Notes: generated by a model not told the origin, from the sequence alone. DNA of 64,000 bases from Sphingomonas changnyeongensis (GCF_009913435.1 NZ_CP047895.1:1992501-2056500), one strand, 5' to 3'. Shown: positions 27,324 to 37,804, counted from the stretch's first letter. Program-made: numbers and translations.

Positions 27324-29732
27324 ATGATGACCCAAAGCTATCCAGTTTTGCCGCTGCGCGACATTGTCGTGTTTCCGCACATGATCGTGCCCCTGTTCGT
27401 GGGGCGCGAAAAGTCTGTGGCGGCGCTTGAGCGGGCGATGGCGGCCGACAAGCAGATCTTCCTTGTCGCGCAGCTCGACCCGGCGAATGACGATCCCGAC
27501 CGCGATGATCTGTATGATCTGGGCGTGCTGGCGACCGTGCTGCAGCTGCTGAAGCTGCCGGACGGCACCGTCCGCGTGCTTGTCGAGGGCAAGCAGCGCG
27601 CGACGCTCGACACGCTGTCGCGCGACGGCGAGCATCTGAACGCCAGCGTCACCCTGACCGAAGAGCCGGAGGTGAGCGGCGTCGAGGCCAAGGCGCTGAT
27701 GCGCTCGGTCGTCGAGCAGTTCGAGAATTATGCCAAGCTCAACCGCAAGCTGCCGGCCGAGACGGCGGTGCAGCTGGCCGATATCGACGATGCGTCGCGG
27801 CTGGCCGATGCGGTTGCCGCCAACATCACGATCAAGGTTGCCGACAAGCAGTCGCTGCTTGTCGAGCTCGATCCGGCCAAGCGGCTGGAGATGGTGTTCG
27901 CCTTCATGGAGGGCGAGCTGGGCGTGCTTCAGGTCGAGAAGAAGATCCGCAGCCGCGTCAAGCGTCAGATGGAGAAGACGCAGCGCGAATATTATCTGAA
28001 CGAGCAGCTGAAGGCGATCCAGCGCGAGCTGGGCAATGAGAGCGAGGAGGATGGCGACGAGATCGCCGAACTCACGCAGAAGATCGCCAAGCTCAAACTG
28101 TCGAAGGAAGCGCGCGCCAAGGCCGGGGCGGAGCTGAAAAAGCTCAAGACCATGGCCCCAATGTCGGCCGAGGCGACGGTCGTGCGCAACTATCTGGACG
28201 TGCTGCTGGGCCTGCCCTGGGGCAAGAAGTCCAAGCTCAAGCGCGACATTGCCGAGGCCGAGCGGGTGCTCGACGAGGATCATTACGGCCTTGAAAAGGT
28301 GAAGGAACGGATCGTCGAATATCTCGCGGTCCAGGCCCGCACCAACAAGCTGAAAGGCCCGATCCTGTGCCTGGTCGGTCCGCCGGGTGTCGGCAAGACC
28401 TCGCTTGGCAAGTCGATCGCCCGCGCAACGGGGCGCGAGTTCGTGCGCCAGTCGCTGGGCGGGGTGCGCGACGAGGCCGAGATTCGCGGCCACCGGCGGA
28501 CCTATATCGGCTCGCTGCCCGGCAAGATCGTCACCAACCTGCGCAAGGCCGGCACGTCGAACCCGCTGTTCCTGCTCGATGAAATCGACAAGCTCGGCCA
28601 GGACTTCCGCGGCGATCCGGCGTCGGCGCTGCTCGAGGTGCTGGACCCGGAACAGAATAACAAGTTCCAGGACCATTATCTGGAAATCGATATCGACCTG
28701 TCGGACGTGATGTTCGTCACCACGGCCAACTCGCTCAACCTGCCGCAGCCGCTGCTCGACCGCATGGAGATCATCCGGGTCGAGGGCTATACGGAGGACG
28801 AGAAGGTCGAGATCGCGCAGCGCCATCTGGTGGCCAAGCAGATCGAGGCGCATGGCCTGAAGCCGGGCGAGTTCGCGATTACCGAAGACGGGCTGCGCGC
28901 GCTGATCCGTCATTACACGCGCGAGGCCGGGGTCCGCACGCTGGAGCGCGAGATTGCCAAGCTCGCGCGCAAGGCGCTGCGCCGCATCCTTGAAGGCAAG
29001 ATCGAGGCGGCGACGATCACGCCCGACAATCTGGCCGAATATGCCGGCGTCCGCCGCTTCCGCCACGGCGTTGGCGAGGAGGAGAACCAGATCGGCGCGG
29101 TGACCGGGCTGGCCTGGACCGAAGTCGGCGGCGAGCTGCTGACCATCGAAAGCGTGACCGTGCCCGGCAAGGGCCAGATCCGCACGACCGGCAAGCTGGG
29201 CGAGGTGATGCAGGAATCGGTGCAAGCCGCGTTCAGCTTCGTCCGCGCCCGCAGCCCGGCCTATGGCATCAAGCCCAGCCTGTTCGCGCGCAAGGACATC
29301 CACATCCACCTGCCCGAAGGGGCGGTGCCCAAGGATGGCCCGTCGGCAGGCATCGGCATGGTGACCTCGATCGTCTCGACGCTGACCGGGGTTCCGGTGC
29401 GCCGCGAGGTGGCGATGACCGGCGAGGTCACGCTGCGGGGCCGGGTGCTGCCCATCGGCGGCCTCAAGGAAAAGCTGCTGGCGGCGCTGCGCGGCGGGAT
29501 CACCACGGTGTTCATCCCGCAGGAAAATGAGAAGGATCTGGCCGACATCCCGGCCAATATCCGCGACGGGCTGACCATCGTGCCGGTCACCCATGTCGAT
29601 CAGGTGCTGGCCGGTGCACTCGCTGCGCCGCTGACCCCGATTGAATGGACCGAGGCCGACGAACTGGCCGCCCAGCCGCCGGTGGCGGTCGCCTCCGCGC
29701 TGGGCGAGGGCGATCCCGCCGTCCGCCACTGA
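27324..29732 (+). CDS. lon: ATP-dependent protease Lon
   Basis: AAA+ serine protease of 802 residues that removes damaged and short-lived regulatory proteins. The N-terminal substrate domain opens with [19 protein letters not shown]. The ATPase domain has GPPGVGKTS and LLDEIDK. The C-terminal protease domain has the catalytic Ser in [14 protein letters not shown] and the Lys in [10 protein letters not shown]. It starts with two consecutive ATGs; either could be used. Its position after clpX and before hupB follows the common proteobacterial order. Confidence 0.98.
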   Translation: MMTQSYPVLPLRDIVVFPHMIVPLFVGREKSVAALERAMAADKQIFLVAQLDPANDDPDRDDLYDLGVLATVLQLLKLPDGTVRVLVEGKQRATLDTLSRDGEHLNASVTLTEEPEVSGVEAKALMRSVVEQFENYAKLNRKLPAETAVQLADIDDASRLADAVAANITIKVADKQSLLVELDPAKRLEMVFAFMEGELGVLQVEKKIRSRVKRQMEKTQREYYLNEQLKAIQRELGNESEEDGDEIAELTQKIAKLKLSKEARAKAGAELKKLKTMAPMSAEATVVRNYLDVLLGLPWGKKSKLKRDIAEAERVLDEDHYGLEKVKERIVEYLAVQARTNKLKGPILCLVGPPGVGKTSLGKSIARATGREFVRQSLGGVRDEAEIRGHRRTYIGSLPGKIVTNLRKAGTSNPLFLLDEIDKLGQDFRGDPASALLEVLDPEQNNKFQDHYLEIDIDLSDVMFVTTANSLNLPQPLLDRMEIIRVEGYTEDEKVEIAQRHLVAKQIEAHGLKPGEFAITEDGLRALIRHYTREAGVRTLEREIAKLARKALRRILEGKIEAATITPDNLAEYAGVRRFRHGVGEEENQIGAVTGLAWTEVGGELLTIESVTVPGKGQIRTTGKLGEVMQESVQAAFSFVRARSPAYGIKPSLFARKDIHIHLPEGAVPKDGPSAGIGMVTSIVSTLTGVPVRREVAMTGEVTLRGRVLPIGGLKEKLLAALRGGITTVFIPQENEKDLADIPANIRDGLTIVPVTHVDQVLAGALAAPLTPIEWTEADELAAQPPVAVASALGEGDPAVRH

Positions 29733-29981
29733 GGTTGGGGCTGAGGCTGAGGCGGGTCAGGTGCGGGGCGGCAATCATGGTGCCGCCCTGCCACCGGTTA
29801 CCGCCCTGGCGCCCAGCCTCCCGACAGTTCGTCGTCCGCCAGTGCGGATCACGCGGGTTTTGCCGTGATTGGTCGTTGACGCCGGGGGCCGGCTTCTTCT
29901 TAGTGGCCCGCCGGTAGCCAGCTTGGCCCGATTCCGATGCAGGCGCTGCCTTGGCGCGCCAGAAAAGGGGACGAGTATCAA

Positions 29982-30257
29982 ATGAACAAACAGGAACTGA
30001 TCGGCGCAGTTGCCGAAACCGCGGGCCTGACCCGCGGCGATGCCGTCAAAGCGGTCGAGGCCGTGTTCGACACCATTTCCGCCGCGCTCAAGAAGGGCGA
30101 CGAAGTCCGCCTCGTCGGCTTCGGCACCTTCACCGTGACGCGGCGCAAGGCGTCGACCGGCCGCAACCCGCGCACCGGCGAGCCGATGTCGATCAAGGAA
30201 TCGTCGCAGCCCAAGTTCAAGGCGGGCAAGACGCTCAAGGATGCGTGCAACGTCTGA
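29982..30257 (+). CDS. hupB: DNA-binding protein HU
   Basis: The 91-residue histone-like protein bends and compacts DNA as a dimer. The N-terminus MNKQELIGAVAETAGLTRGDA and the signature GFGTFTVTRRKASTGRNPRTGEP are diagnostic for HU-beta, and the C-terminal strand is complete. The ATG at 29982 gives the conserved start. Its location after lon is the usual one. The 249-base gap before it should contain its promoter. Confidence 0.97.
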   Translation: MNKQELIGAVAETAGLTRGDAVKAVEAVFDTISAALKKGDEVRLVGFGTFTVTRRKASTGRNPRTGEPMSIKESSQPKFKAGKTLKDACNV

Positions 30258-30342
30258 CCGGTGACGCATTTTCAGGCCCGGAACATGTTTTCCGGTCTGG
30301 ACAGGGGCGAGGGAGCGCCCTAAAGGCGTCGCTCCACAGCGT

Positions 30343-30417
30343 GGGCGCGTAGCTCAGTGGTAGAGCACTGTGTTCACACCGCAGGGGTCGCAAGTTCAAT
30401 CCTTGCCGCGCCCACCA
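30343..30417 (+). tRNA. tRNA-Val, anticodon CAC
   Basis: 75 bases. The acceptor GGGCGCG (30343-30349) pairs with CGCGCCC (30407-30413), followed by A and an encoded CCA. The D-arm GCTC/GAGC is intact. The anticodon arm CTGTG-TTCACAC-CGCAG places CAC at 30375-30377, and the T-arm contains GTTCAATCC. It reads GUG codons. Confidence 0.96.
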
Positions 30418-30420
30418 TCA

Positions 30421-30455
30421 AAAACCCCGGAAGCCGGTGCTTCCGGGGTTTTTTG
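30421..30455. terminator. Bidirectional terminator between tRNA-Val and the MarR gene
   Basis: AAAACCCCGGAAGC pairs with GCTTCCGGGGTTTT around a 4-base CGGT loop. T-runs follow in the plus direction and A-runs precede it, giving T in the minus direction. It can therefore end transcription of both the tRNA and the convergent MarR-type gene. Confidence 0.88.
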
Positions 30456-30500
30456 CTGTGTCGGGCATTTCGGGTCAGGGCCTGACGGCGATGCTGACGG

Positions 30501-31022
30501 TCAGGCGGCAAGGCTGCCGGGCGTGACCGGCTCGGCCATCTCATTGTCGCGGCCCAGCTCGTCGACGATGCGTTCGAGCAGGTGGATGAGCAGCGGCTTG
30601 TGATATTCGCCCACCACGTCGTCGAGCAGCCGGTCTACGGCATCGGCATGGGCGGCCAGCTGGTCCAGATACGCGCCGCCTGTCGGCGTCAGGTGCAGAT
30701 GATAGGCGCGCCGGTCCGACTGGGAGCGCTGCCGGACGATCAGCCCGTCATGCTCGAGCGCCCGGATTGCCGGGGTCAGGGTGGATTTGTCGCGCCCGGT
30801 CGCCTGGCTGAGCGCGGTCTGGTTGAGGCCGGGATTGTCGGCGATCAGTGACAGGATCGCATAATGGCCGGGGTTGAGGCCGTCATCGCCAATCCTGCGG
30901 GCAAATGCCTGAAACGAGACATCATGTGCGCGCCGCAACTGAAAGCCGATATGGGTTCTGAGCCCGCCCAGCTTCACTTTATCGCCGCCGCCATCCGGCA
31001 ACATTGCTTGCCCGTTCGACAT
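30501..31022 (-). CDS. MarR-family transcription regulator
   Basis: The 173-residue winged-helix regulator has LNPGHYAILSLIADNPGLNQTALS (first helices), the recognition region TGRDKSTLTPAIRALEHDGLI, and the wing RQRSQSDRRAYHLHLTPTG. This is the standard MarR pattern with the D-x-R wing. A GGAGAAAC ribosome-binding site 5 bases before the ATG at 31022 supports that start over a longer in-frame reading that begins in the upstream gap. The ligand and targets are unknown. No divergently oriented partner is adjacent. Confidence 0.88.
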   Translation of the reverse strand: MSNGQAMLPDGGGDKVKLGGLRTHIGFQLRRAHDVSFQAFARRIGDDGLNPGHYAILSLIADNPGLNQTALSQATGRDKSTLTPAIRALEHDGLIVRQRSQSDRRAYHLHLTPTGGAYLDQLAAHADAVDRLLDDVVGEYHKPLLIHLLERIVDELGRDNEMAEPVTPGSLAA

Positions 31023-31228
31023 CTGTTTCTCCGCCCCAGGGCACGCCTGTCCGATCTGGTCCGCCGGTTGCGGCCCGCCCCCTGACATTAACTATAGAAG
31101 ATGTTTTGTGCGGTGCCACGGGAATCGGCGAAAGCGTGGACGGGAAGGCGCAATCCTTTGCGCGTGTTGCATCGCAAAACCGGCGGGATGGGGCCTGCCA
31201 GAGCGTGCTCAGCCCCTGCGGCAACAGG

Positions 31229-31912
31229 TCAGAGGCGGATCACCAGCTGTGACCAGAAGATATGGTCCATCGCATCTTCGCCACGGCGGCGGACATATTG
31301 GTTCAGATAGCCGGGCTCGAACGAAATGCTGCGCGTGACCGGGATGTTGAGCCCGATCTGGTTGCGCCAGCGGTCGATCCCGGTGCGGAAGCGCGGGGCA
31401 GGGGCGTTGAGGTTGAAAAAACCCTCCGACCACAGGACGAGCGACACGCCATCCTTGCCGCCAAGCGGCAGGTTGGCGCGGATCTGCTGGCGCAGCCGCC
31501 AGCTCATGTCCTCCCCGCTGAACAGCCTTTGCTCGATCCGGCTGCGGCCGAGCAGCTGGATACGGTCGGTGCGGACGATCCGGAACGCTATCTGCTGCCA
31601 GAACCGGTGCTCGTCGCGCAGCCGGGCGGCGGTTCCGGTCGGCACATAGGCATAGCCGGCATGGATCTGGGTCGTGCGGCCGATCTGCCGTCCGATCGCC
31701 GGGCGCAGGATGAACTGGCGCTGGCGCTGCGGCGCTTCACCGATCCGCGCCTGCCCTTCCAACCAGATCAGTGTCTTGCCTGCAATCGGCCCGGTTGCGA
31801 GCGTCGCATACCAGACCTGGGCGACATCATCGGCCGCGCGTGCCGGCGCAGCGGCAAGCAAGAGTGCAGATGCCAGCAGCTTCGCGCCCGTCCTGATCGA
31901 TCGGCCCGTCAT
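31229..31912 (-). CDS. DUF2490 family outer-membrane-like protein
   Basis: The 227-residue protein has a signal peptide (MTGRSIRTGAKLLASALLLAAAPARA). The mature sequence is dominated by alternating aromatic strands, for example QVWYATLATGPI, RQFILRPAIGRQI and HRFWQQIAFRIV. It ends in a C-terminal aromatic strand DHIFWSQLVIRL, as in outer membrane beta-barrels. The pattern of LRQQIRANLPLG, LVLWSEGFFNLN and RWRNQIGLNIPV matches DUF2490 proteins. Function is unknown. It follows truA on the same strand after a gap of 47 bases. Confidence 0.8.
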   Translation of the reverse strand: MTGRSIRTGAKLLASALLLAAAPARAADDVAQVWYATLATGPIAGKTLIWLEGQARIGEAPQRQRQFILRPAIGRQIGRTTQIHAGYAYVPTGTAARLRDEHRFWQQIAFRIVRTDRIQLLGRSRIEQRLFSGEDMSWRLRQQIRANLPLGGKDGVSLVLWSEGFFNLNAPAPRFRTGIDRWRNQIGLNIPVTRSISFEPGYLNQYVRRRGEDAMDHIFWSQLVIRL

Positions 31913-31959
31913 GCTTCTTTTATAGCCGCAAAGCCGCCCGGTCGGCGAATCACTGACCA

Positions 31960-32700
31960 TCAGTAGCGCGCGCCGACGAAATACAGGCCGTCGGGCGGCG
32001 CGTTATGGCCAAGCGCCGCCCGATCGCGCGCGGCAAGCGCGGCGGCAAGGTCAGCCGCCGTCCAGCGGCCGTCGCCGACCATGACGAGGCAGCCGACCAT
32101 CGAGCGCACCTGATGGTGGAGGAAGGAGCGCGCCGCGGCATGGACGAGGACGAGATCGGCGTCGCGCTCGACATCCAGCCGGTCGAGCGTCTTGACCGGG
32201 CTGTCGGCCTGGCAATGCACCGAACGGAAGGTGGTGAAATCATGCCGGCCGACAAGGATCTGGGCAGCCGCGTGCATCGCCCCGGCGTCGAGCGGCTGAA
32301 CCACGCGCCATGCCAGCCCGGCCTCGAACGTCAGCGGCGCGCGCCGGTTGACGATCCGGTATTCATAGGACCGGCCGGTGCAGGAAAAACGCGCATGCCA
32401 GTCATCGGGCACGATCCGGCAGTCAATCACCGCCACCGGATCGGGCCGCAGCAGCGCATTGAGCGCCTCCATCAGCCGGAACGGCTCGGGGTGCTTCGTC
32501 ACCAGTTCCAGATGCGCGCGCATCGCCAGCGCATGGACGCCGGCATCGGTGCGCCCGGCGGCATGGACGGTCGCGGCCTCCCCGGTCATGCGTTCGACGG
32601 CGCGCTCGATCGCTTCCTGCACGCTCGGCCCATGCGCCTGGCGCTGCCAGCCCATGAACGGCCGCCCGTCATATTCGATGGTGAGCGCATAACGCGTCAT
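31960..32700 (-). CDS. truA: tRNA pseudouridine(38-40) synthase
   Basis: Makes pseudouridine at positions 38-40 in the tRNA anticodon arm. The 246-residue protein starts [19 protein letters not shown]. It has the catalytic aspartate in [14 protein letters not shown] and the conserved [11 protein letters not shown] near the C-terminus. Length fits. Its start overlaps the fmt stop (ATGA), so fmt and truA are coupled. Confidence 0.96.
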   Translation of the reverse strand: MTRYALTIEYDGRPFMGWQRQAHGPSVQEAIERAVERMTGEAATVHAAGRTDAGVHALAMRAHLELVTKHPEPFRLMEALNALLRPDPVAVIDCRIVPDDWHARFSCTGRSYEYRIVNRRAPLTFEAGLAWRVVQPLDAGAMHAAAQILVGRHDFTTFRSVHCQADSPVKTLDRLDVERDADLVLVHAAARSFLHHQVRSMVGCLVMVGDGRWTAADLAAALAARDRAALGHNAPPDGLYFVGARY

Positions 32701-33602
32701 CCCAGCATCGTCCCCGGCGCGACGGCAAAGCCGCGCAGCAGATCATCGACGCTCATCGCCGCCCGCCCGGCGCGCTGGACGCGCACCGGCCGCAGCGAAT
32801 CGGCACCGCAGCCGATCAGCAGCCGATCGTCGCCCACCTGGCCGGGTGCGCCGGGCACCGGCTCCACCGCCGCCGACAGGATGCGGATCCGCTCTCCGTT
32901 CAGCTCGAAAAACGCCCCCGGCGCGGGGTTGAAGGCGCGCACCTGACGCTCGGCTGCCACCGCCCCGGCGGCGAAATCCAGCCGCGCCTCGGCCTTGTCG
33001 ATCTTGGCGGCATAGGTGACGCCCTGTTCGGGCTGGGGCAGTGGCGGATGGCCGGGCAGGTCGGCCAGCACCTCGACCATCAGCCGCGCGCCCAGTGCCG
33101 CAAGCTCGGCAGTCAGTTCGCCCGCCGTTTTCCCGGCCACCGGCGTTTGGGTGGTGGCGCGCATCGGCCCGGTGTCCAGCCCCGCTTCCATGTCCATGAT
33201 CGTCACCCCGGTCAGCGCATCGCCGGCCAGGATCGCACGCTGGATCGGCGCCGCGCCGCGCCAGCGCGGCAGCAGCGAGGCATGGACGTTGAGACAGCCG
33301 AACTGCGGCGCCGCCAGGACCGGCCGGGGCAGGATCAGGCCGTAAGCCGCGACGATCGCCGCGTCCGCGCCGAACGCGGCAAAGACCGCCTGTTCCTCCG
33401 CGCCTTTCAGCGACACCGGCGTCAGCACGGCGATGCCCAGTTCGGCGGCGCGGCGGGCGACGGGGGTGGGGGTCAGCGCCTTGCCGCGGCCGGCGGGGCG
33501 GGGCGGCTGGGAATAGACGGCGGCGATGTCGTGCCCGGCAGCGGCCAGCGCATCGAGCGTCGGCACGGCGAAATCGGGGGTTCCCATGAAGATCAGGCGC
33601 AT
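32697..33602 (-). CDS. fmt: Methionyl-tRNA formyltransferase
   Basis: Formylates initiator Met-tRNA with 10-formyltetrahydrofolate. The 301-residue protein begins [19 protein letters not shown] and contains the signature [21 protein letters not shown] with the catalytic Asn/His, and [12 protein letters not shown]. The C-terminal OB-like domain includes the segment [10 protein letters not shown]. The start at 33602 is preferred to one four codons upstream because it gives the canonical [11 protein letters not shown]. It is divergent from recR and coupled to truA; def lies nearby but on the opposite strand. Confidence 0.96.
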   Translation of the reverse strand: MRLIFMGTPDFAVPTLDALAAAGHDIAAVYSQPPRPAGRGKALTPTPVARRAAELGIAVLTPVSLKGAEEQAVFAAFGADAAIVAAYGLILPRPVLAAPQFGCLNVHASLLPRWRGAAPIQRAILAGDALTGVTIMDMEAGLDTGPMRATTQTPVAGKTAGELTAELAALGARLMVEVLADLPGHPPLPQPEQGVTYAAKIDKAEARLDFAAGAVAAERQVRAFNPAPGAFFELNGERIRILSAAVEPVPGAPGQVGDDRLLIGCGADSLRPVRVQRAGRAAMSVDDLLRGFAVAPGTMLG

Positions 33603-33656
33603 GATCCTCTCCAAACCGCTGGCGGCCCGGCGCGCAAGCCCCTATCTGTGCCGCGC

Positions 33657-34253
33657 ATGGCTTCACCCGAGATCGAGGCGCTGGTTCAGGCGCTGGCCCG
33701 CCTGCCGGGCCTCGGCCCGCGATCGGCGCGGCGCGCGGTGCTGCATCTGCTCAAGAAGCGCGAAACAGCGCTGGTGCCGCTGTCCCGCGCGCTGGAGGCG
33801 GTGGAGGCGCGGCTGGCGACCTGCGGCATCTGCGGCAATGTCGACACCAGCGATCCTTGCGCGATCTGCGCCGATCCGCGCCGCGATGCGCGGGCTTTGT
33901 GCGTGGTGGAGGAGGTCGCCGATCTCTGGGCGCTTGACCGGGCGCGGCTGTTCCCCGGCCGCTATCATGTGCTGGGCGGGCGGCTGTCGGCGCTTGATGG
34001 CGTGCGGCCGGAGGATCTGCGCATCGACAGCCTGATCGCGCGGGTGGCGGCGGGCGGCGTCGATGAAGTGGTGCTGGCGATGAACGCCACGCTCGAGGGG
34101 CAGACGACCGCCCATTACATTGCCGAGCGGCTGGAGGGGCATCCGGTGCGGCTGACCCAGCTTGCCCATGGCCTGCCGGTCGGCGGCGAGCTTGACTATC
34201 TGGACGAAGGCACGCTGGCCCAGGCCCTGCGCGCACGGCGGCCGGTGATGTGA
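33657..34253 (+). CDS. recR: Recombination mediator protein RecR
   Basis: Acts with RecO (and RecF) to load RecA onto gapped DNA. The 198-residue protein has the helix-hairpin-helix [21 protein letters not shown] four-cysteine zinc finger follows ([16 protein letters not shown]), then a Toprim domain with [13 protein letters not shown], and the C-terminal [17 protein letters not shown]. All are standard. The start ATG at 33657 matches the family start. A dnaX/YbaB pair, often upstream, is absent here. Confidence 0.96.
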   Translation: MASPEIEALVQALARLPGLGPRSARRAVLHLLKKRETALVPLSRALEAVEARLATCGICGNVDTSDPCAICADPRRDARALCVVEEVADLWALDRARLFPGRYHVLGGRLSALDGVRPEDLRIDSLIARVAAGGVDEVVLAMNATLEGQTTAHYIAERLEGHPVRLTQLAHGLPVGGELDYLDEGTLAQALRARRPVM

Positions 34254-34314
34254 GCGGGGGGCATGCGGGGCGCGCTTGATTGACCTTTGCCGGGCGCATC
34301 CCTAATTTCGCGCA

Positions 34315-34842
34315 ATGGCCATCCTTCCGATCATCGAAACGCCCGACCCGCGCCTGCGCCAGATCTCGACCCCGGTCGACACGATCGACGACGGGCTGCA
34401 GACCCTGATCGACGACATGTTCGAGACCATGTACGACGCGCCCGGCATCGGCCTGGCGGCGATCCAGGTCGGCGTGGCCAAGCGTCTGCTGGTCATCGAC
34501 CTGCAGGAGGAAGAGGATGCGGACGGCAAGCCGGTCAAGGCGCCGCGCGTGTTCATCAACCCGGAAATCCTTGAAACCTCCGAAGACCTGCAGGTCTATT
34601 CGGAAGGCTGCCTGTCGGTGCCCGAGCAGTTCGCCGATGTCGAGCGGCCGGCGGTGATCCGCGCCCGCTGGCAGGAGCGTGACGGCACTGTTCGCGAGGA
34701 GCAGCTGGACGGGCTGCTCGCCATCTGTCTGCAGCATGAGATGGACCATCTGAACGGCGTGCTGTTCATCGACCATCTGTCGCGGCTGAAGCGCGAGATG
34801 GTGCTGAAAAAGCTCGCCAAGATCCGCCAGCACGCTGCCTGA
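34315..34842 (+). CDS. def: Peptide deformylase
   Basis: Fe2+ metalloenzyme of 175 residues that removes the formyl group from nascent proteins. The three family motifs are present: GIGLAAIQVG, the cysteine ligand in EGCLSVPEQ and the two histidine ligands in QHEMDHLNG. Its product acts on the same pathway as fmt, which is about 0.7 kb away on the other strand. The 61-base gap after recR probably holds a promoter (TTGATTGACC near 34278). Confidence 0.97.
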   Translation: MAILPIIETPDPRLRQISTPVDTIDDGLQTLIDDMFETMYDAPGIGLAAIQVGVAKRLLVIDLQEEEDADGKPVKAPRVFINPEILETSEDLQVYSEGCLSVPEQFADVERPAVIRARWQERDGTVREEQLDGLLAICLQHEMDHLNGVLFIDHLSRLKREMVLKKLAKIRQHAA

Positions 34843-34932
34843 GCCGGTTTTCCGCCGGGCCGGGCCGGGCCGCTTGCCCGGCGCGGAAGCTTTGGCTAAG
34901 TTCGCCTTTCGTTCCGTTGGGGAGAAGGGCTT

Positions 34933-36414
34933 TTGGATCCGTTGCTGCTGGCTGTCGTCGCTGCCGCCGCGATCATCGGCGTCGTGCTCGGCCATGTGCT
35001 GGGCGCGCGGCCGATCGGGGGGCTGCGCGCCGAGCTCGATTCGCTGCGTCTGAAGCATGGCGAGGCGGAGCGCGAGCTGGCCATGGCCGGGGAGCGGGCG
35101 CGCCAGGCCGATCTGCTGCGCCTGACGCTCGATGAGGTGACGCGCGAGCGCGACGCGGCGCTGGGCGAAGCGGCCGGGCTGCGACCGGTTGCCGCGCGCG
35201 TCGAGGCGCAGGACCGCGAGCTGGCGGTTCTGCGGCAGGAGAAAGAGGCGCTCGCTGCTGCCAAGGCGGCGTTCGAGCGCGGCGAGGAGGAGCGCGCCAG
35301 CGCCTTCGCCGCCCAGCTGGCGCAGCTGCGCGATGTCGAGGCCAAGCTCGAGGCGCGGTTCGGCGATCTGGCCGGCAAGGCGGTCGAGAGCGCGCATGAC
35401 GCGTTCCTGAAGCGCGCGAACGAGCGGCTGGCCGATCAGGGCCAGCAAAATGAGGCGCGGCTGAAGGCGCTGCTCCAGCCGGTCGAGACGACGCTCAAAC
35501 GCTATGAAGAACAGCTCGGCCAGGTCGAGAAGGAGCGCGTCGGCAGCTATTCGGCGCTGCACAAGGCTGTCGAAATGCTGCATGCCGGCCATGTCCAGGT
35601 GCGCGACGAGACCGCCCGGCTGGTCAATGCGCTTCGCTCCAGCCCCAAGGCGCGCGGGCGCTGGGGCGAGCAGAGCCTGCGCAACGTGCTCACCCAGGCG
35701 GGGCTGGCCGAAGGGGTGGATTTCGAGATGGAGGTGTCGGTCGACACCGATGACGGGCGGCTGCGCCCCGACGTGATCGTGCGCCTGCCGGGCGGACGCA
35801 GCCTGATCATCGACGCCAAATGCTCGCTCAATGCCTATCTGGACGCGAGCGAACAGGTCGATGACGAGGCGCGCCGCCTGCATCTGAAGGCGCATGCCGC
35901 GTCGATTCGCACCCATGCCCAGCAGCTGGGGTCGAAGAACTACTGGGCGCAGTTCGACGACGCGGCCGACTATGTCGTCATGTATATCCCCGGCGAGCAT
36001 TTCTTGACCGCCGCCCTCGAACAGGATGGCGGGCTGTGGGACTGGGCGTTCGAGCGCAAGGTGCTGCTCGCGACGCCGACCAATCTGGTCGCCATCGCCC
36101 GCACGGTCGCTGCGGTCTGGCGGCAGGAAAAGCTGGCCGAACGCGCCGCCGAGATCGCGGCGCTGGGCAAGGAACTGCATGCGCGGCTGGCGACGATGGG
36201 CGGTCATGTCGCGCGGCTCGGCCGCAACCTTGAACAGGCAAACGCTGCCTACAACGCCTTTGTCGGCAGCCTTGAAAGCCAGGTGCTCACCCAGGCGCGG
36301 CGGTTCGAGGCGCTGGAGGTGGCCGGGCCGAAACAGGTCGATGTAATGCCGATGGTCGAAAGCGCACCGCGCCCGCTGACCAAGCTGTCGGTCGGCGCGG
36401 AAGGGGAGGAATAG
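34933..36414 (+). CDS. rmuC: DNA recombination protein RmuC homologue
   Basis: 493 residues: an N-terminal membrane anchor (LLLAVVAAAAIIGVVLGHVLG), a long coiled-coil (about residues 30-180), and the RmuC nuclease-like domain with RGRWGEQSLRNVLTQAGL, RPDVIVRLPGGRSLIIDAK and NLVAIARTVAAVWRQEK. It limits inversions at short repeats in E. coli; the mechanism is not settled. A TTG start at 34933 is chosen: it places the anchor at the N-terminus, GGAGAAGG precedes it, and no ATG is suitably located. A low-complexity tail ends the protein. Confidence 0.9.
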   Translation: MDPLLLAVVAAAAIIGVVLGHVLGARPIGGLRAELDSLRLKHGEAERELAMAGERARQADLLRLTLDEVTRERDAALGEAAGLRPVAARVEAQDRELAVLRQEKEALAAAKAAFERGEEERASAFAAQLAQLRDVEAKLEARFGDLAGKAVESAHDAFLKRANERLADQGQQNEARLKALLQPVETTLKRYEEQLGQVEKERVGSYSALHKAVEMLHAGHVQVRDETARLVNALRSSPKARGRWGEQSLRNVLTQAGLAEGVDFEMEVSVDTDDGRLRPDVIVRLPGGRSLIIDAKCSLNAYLDASEQVDDEARRLHLKAHAASIRTHAQQLGSKNYWAQFDDAADYVVMYIPGEHFLTAALEQDGGLWDWAFERKVLLATPTNLVAIARTVAAVWRQEKLAERAAEIAALGKELHARLATMGGHVARLGRNLEQANAAYNAFVGSLESQVLTQARRFEALEVAGPKQVDVMPMVESAPRPLTKLSVGAEGEE

Positions 36415-36633
36415 GCGGCAATGGGCGCTTTTGCGCGGGGTTCATGGCCCGTTCGGGGCGGCCCGTCGCGGCGCGGTTTATGCCACCGGTGGCTTTCGCC
36501 ATGCGCCCATATCGGGCCGCGCCGGGCCGCGCCGGGCCGTCCAGTCACGGCAAAGCCCGGGGTAACTGCAAAAAGCTGTTTGCATTTTGCACTCTTTGTC
36601 ACAAATCAGGGCTTCCACAGGGAGGGAATCAAA

Positions 36634-36903
36634 ATGGCGGACGCCAAACCGAAACGTGCCAACAACGCGCTGAGCAAGCCGGTCCAGCCTTCGGCCGACC
36701 TGGCGGCGATCGTGGGCAGCGCGCCGATCGCGCGCAGCGACGTGGTCAGCAAGGTGTGGGAACACATCAAGAAGAACAATCTGCAGAACCCCGAAAACAA
36801 GCGGGAGATTCTGGCCGACGACAAGCTGAAGAAGGTTTTCGGCGGCCTGGACAAGGTTTCGATGTTCGAAATGAACAAGCACCTGTCCAATCACCTGAAG
36901 TGA
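36634..36903 (+). CDS. SWIB/MDM2-domain protein
   Basis: 89 residues: a short basic N-terminus (MADAKPKRANNALSKP) followed by a complete SWIB domain, with DVVSKVWEHIKKNNLQNPENKREI and the ending ADDKLKKVFGGLDKVSMFEMNKHL. SWIB domains are known from eukaryotic chromatin remodellers and Chlamydia; stand-alone versions occur in many proteobacteria with unknown, presumably nucleoid-related, roles. A clear GGAGGGA ribosome-binding site and a strong terminator frame it as a monocistronic gene. Confidence 0.9.
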   Translation: MADAKPKRANNALSKPVQPSADLAAIVGSAPIARSDVVSKVWEHIKKNNLQNPENKREILADDKLKKVFGGLDKVSMFEMNKHLSNHLK

Positions 36904-36924
36904 TCTTCTGACAGATTGCTGAAT

Positions 36925-36953
36925 AAAAAGCCCGGCTTCGGCCGGGCTTTTTT
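36925..36953 (+). terminator. Rho-independent terminator after the SWIB gene
   Basis: AAAAAGCCCGGC pairs with GCCGGGCTTTTT around a stable TTCG tetraloop, ending in a six-T run. Textbook intrinsic terminator. Confidence 0.92.
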
Positions 36954-37153
36954 ATTTGTTCTGGTTTCTGGTTAACGCCCCGATATGGGACGCCCCCGCG
37001 TTAACCGTGTTCGCCGCTATTTTTGGCCCGGGGCATCGGTAAACAAATCCTTACCGACGCATTCCGGGGGCAACCGCAGCCCGGCGTGGCGACGGGAGTT
37101 TTAGCGGATCCGGCCGCGTTGGAGTGGCGATTCGCGCTGTAAGGGGTGTGATC

Positions 37154-37804
37154 ATGAAGAAGTTCGTTCTGGGTCTGACTGCCGCCGCCGCCACGTTTGC
37201 TGCCACGGCTCCCGCCTCCGCTGCCGTTGTGCTGTCGAGCACGCCGGGCAATGCCGTCTATCAGGGCGGCGGGTTTGACGACAACGCGCTGATTTTCGAT
37301 TTCGACAGTGAGACGCCGCGCTGGAGCGGGCCGATCTTCACCACCACGACCGAAACCCGCGCCCGCCCGCTGGGCAGCACCGGCGGTTTCATCTCGGTCG
37401 GCCCGGCCGATGGCCGCACGGGGACGTTCGACCTGACCGGTCTCAACCCGCTGAACGCGATCAGCTTCCTGTGGGGCTCGATCGACGAGTATAACTCGTT
37501 CGACGTGCTGGGTGCCGATGGCGTGGTGCTCGCGACCTTCACCGGCAGCGATGTCTGGAACCCGGCCAATGGTGACCAGACTGCGGTCAACACCAACCGC
37601 ATCGTCCGCCTGGACTTCACCGGCGAAACCCGCACCGCGGTGACCGGCCTGCGCTTCAACTCGTATGGCAACGCCTTCGAAGTCGACAACATCGCGCTGG
37701 CCGCGGTGCCGGAACCGGCGACCTGGGCGATGATGATCGGTGGCTTCGGCCTGGTCGGCGCCGCCGCCCGCCGCCGGGTGCGCACCAGCGTTGCCTATGC
37801 CTGA
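37154..37804 (+). CDS. PEP-CTERM sorting-domain protein
   Basis: The 216-residue secreted protein has a signal peptide (MKKFVLGLTAAAATFAATAPASA). The beta-rich middle contains repeated Asp/Asn/Gly motifs, such as FDFDSETPRWSG, LWGSIDEYNSFDVLG and GLRFNSYGNAFEVDNIAL. A C-terminal PEP-CTERM signal follows at residues 185-210: VPEPATWAMM, then the GGFGLVGAA helix and Arg-rich tail. Such proteins are recognised by exosortase and released or anchored at the surface, often with exopolysaccharide. The exosortase gene itself is not in the window. The signal peptide fixes the start. A 12-bp perfect hairpin lies downstream. Confidence 0.93.
   Translation: MKKFVLGLTAAAATFAATAPASAAVVLSSTPGNAVYQGGGFDDNALIFDFDSETPRWSGPIFTTTTETRARPLGSTGGFISVGPADGRTGTFDLTGLNPLNAISFLWGSIDEYNSFDVLGADGVVLATFTGSDVWNPANGDQTAVNTNRIVRLDFTGETRTAVTGLRFNSYGNAFEVDNIALAAVPEPATWAMMIGGFGLVGAAARRRVRTSVAYA

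Noticed and set aside
30343..30455. Integration site or island border at the tRNA-Val gene
   Set aside because: No repeat of the tRNA 3' end, integrase or change in composition is visible downstream.
34254..34314. FNR-box (TTGAT-N4-ATCAA) near TTGATTGACC
   Set aside because: Only one half-site is present; no full palindrome was found here or at other promoters I looked at.
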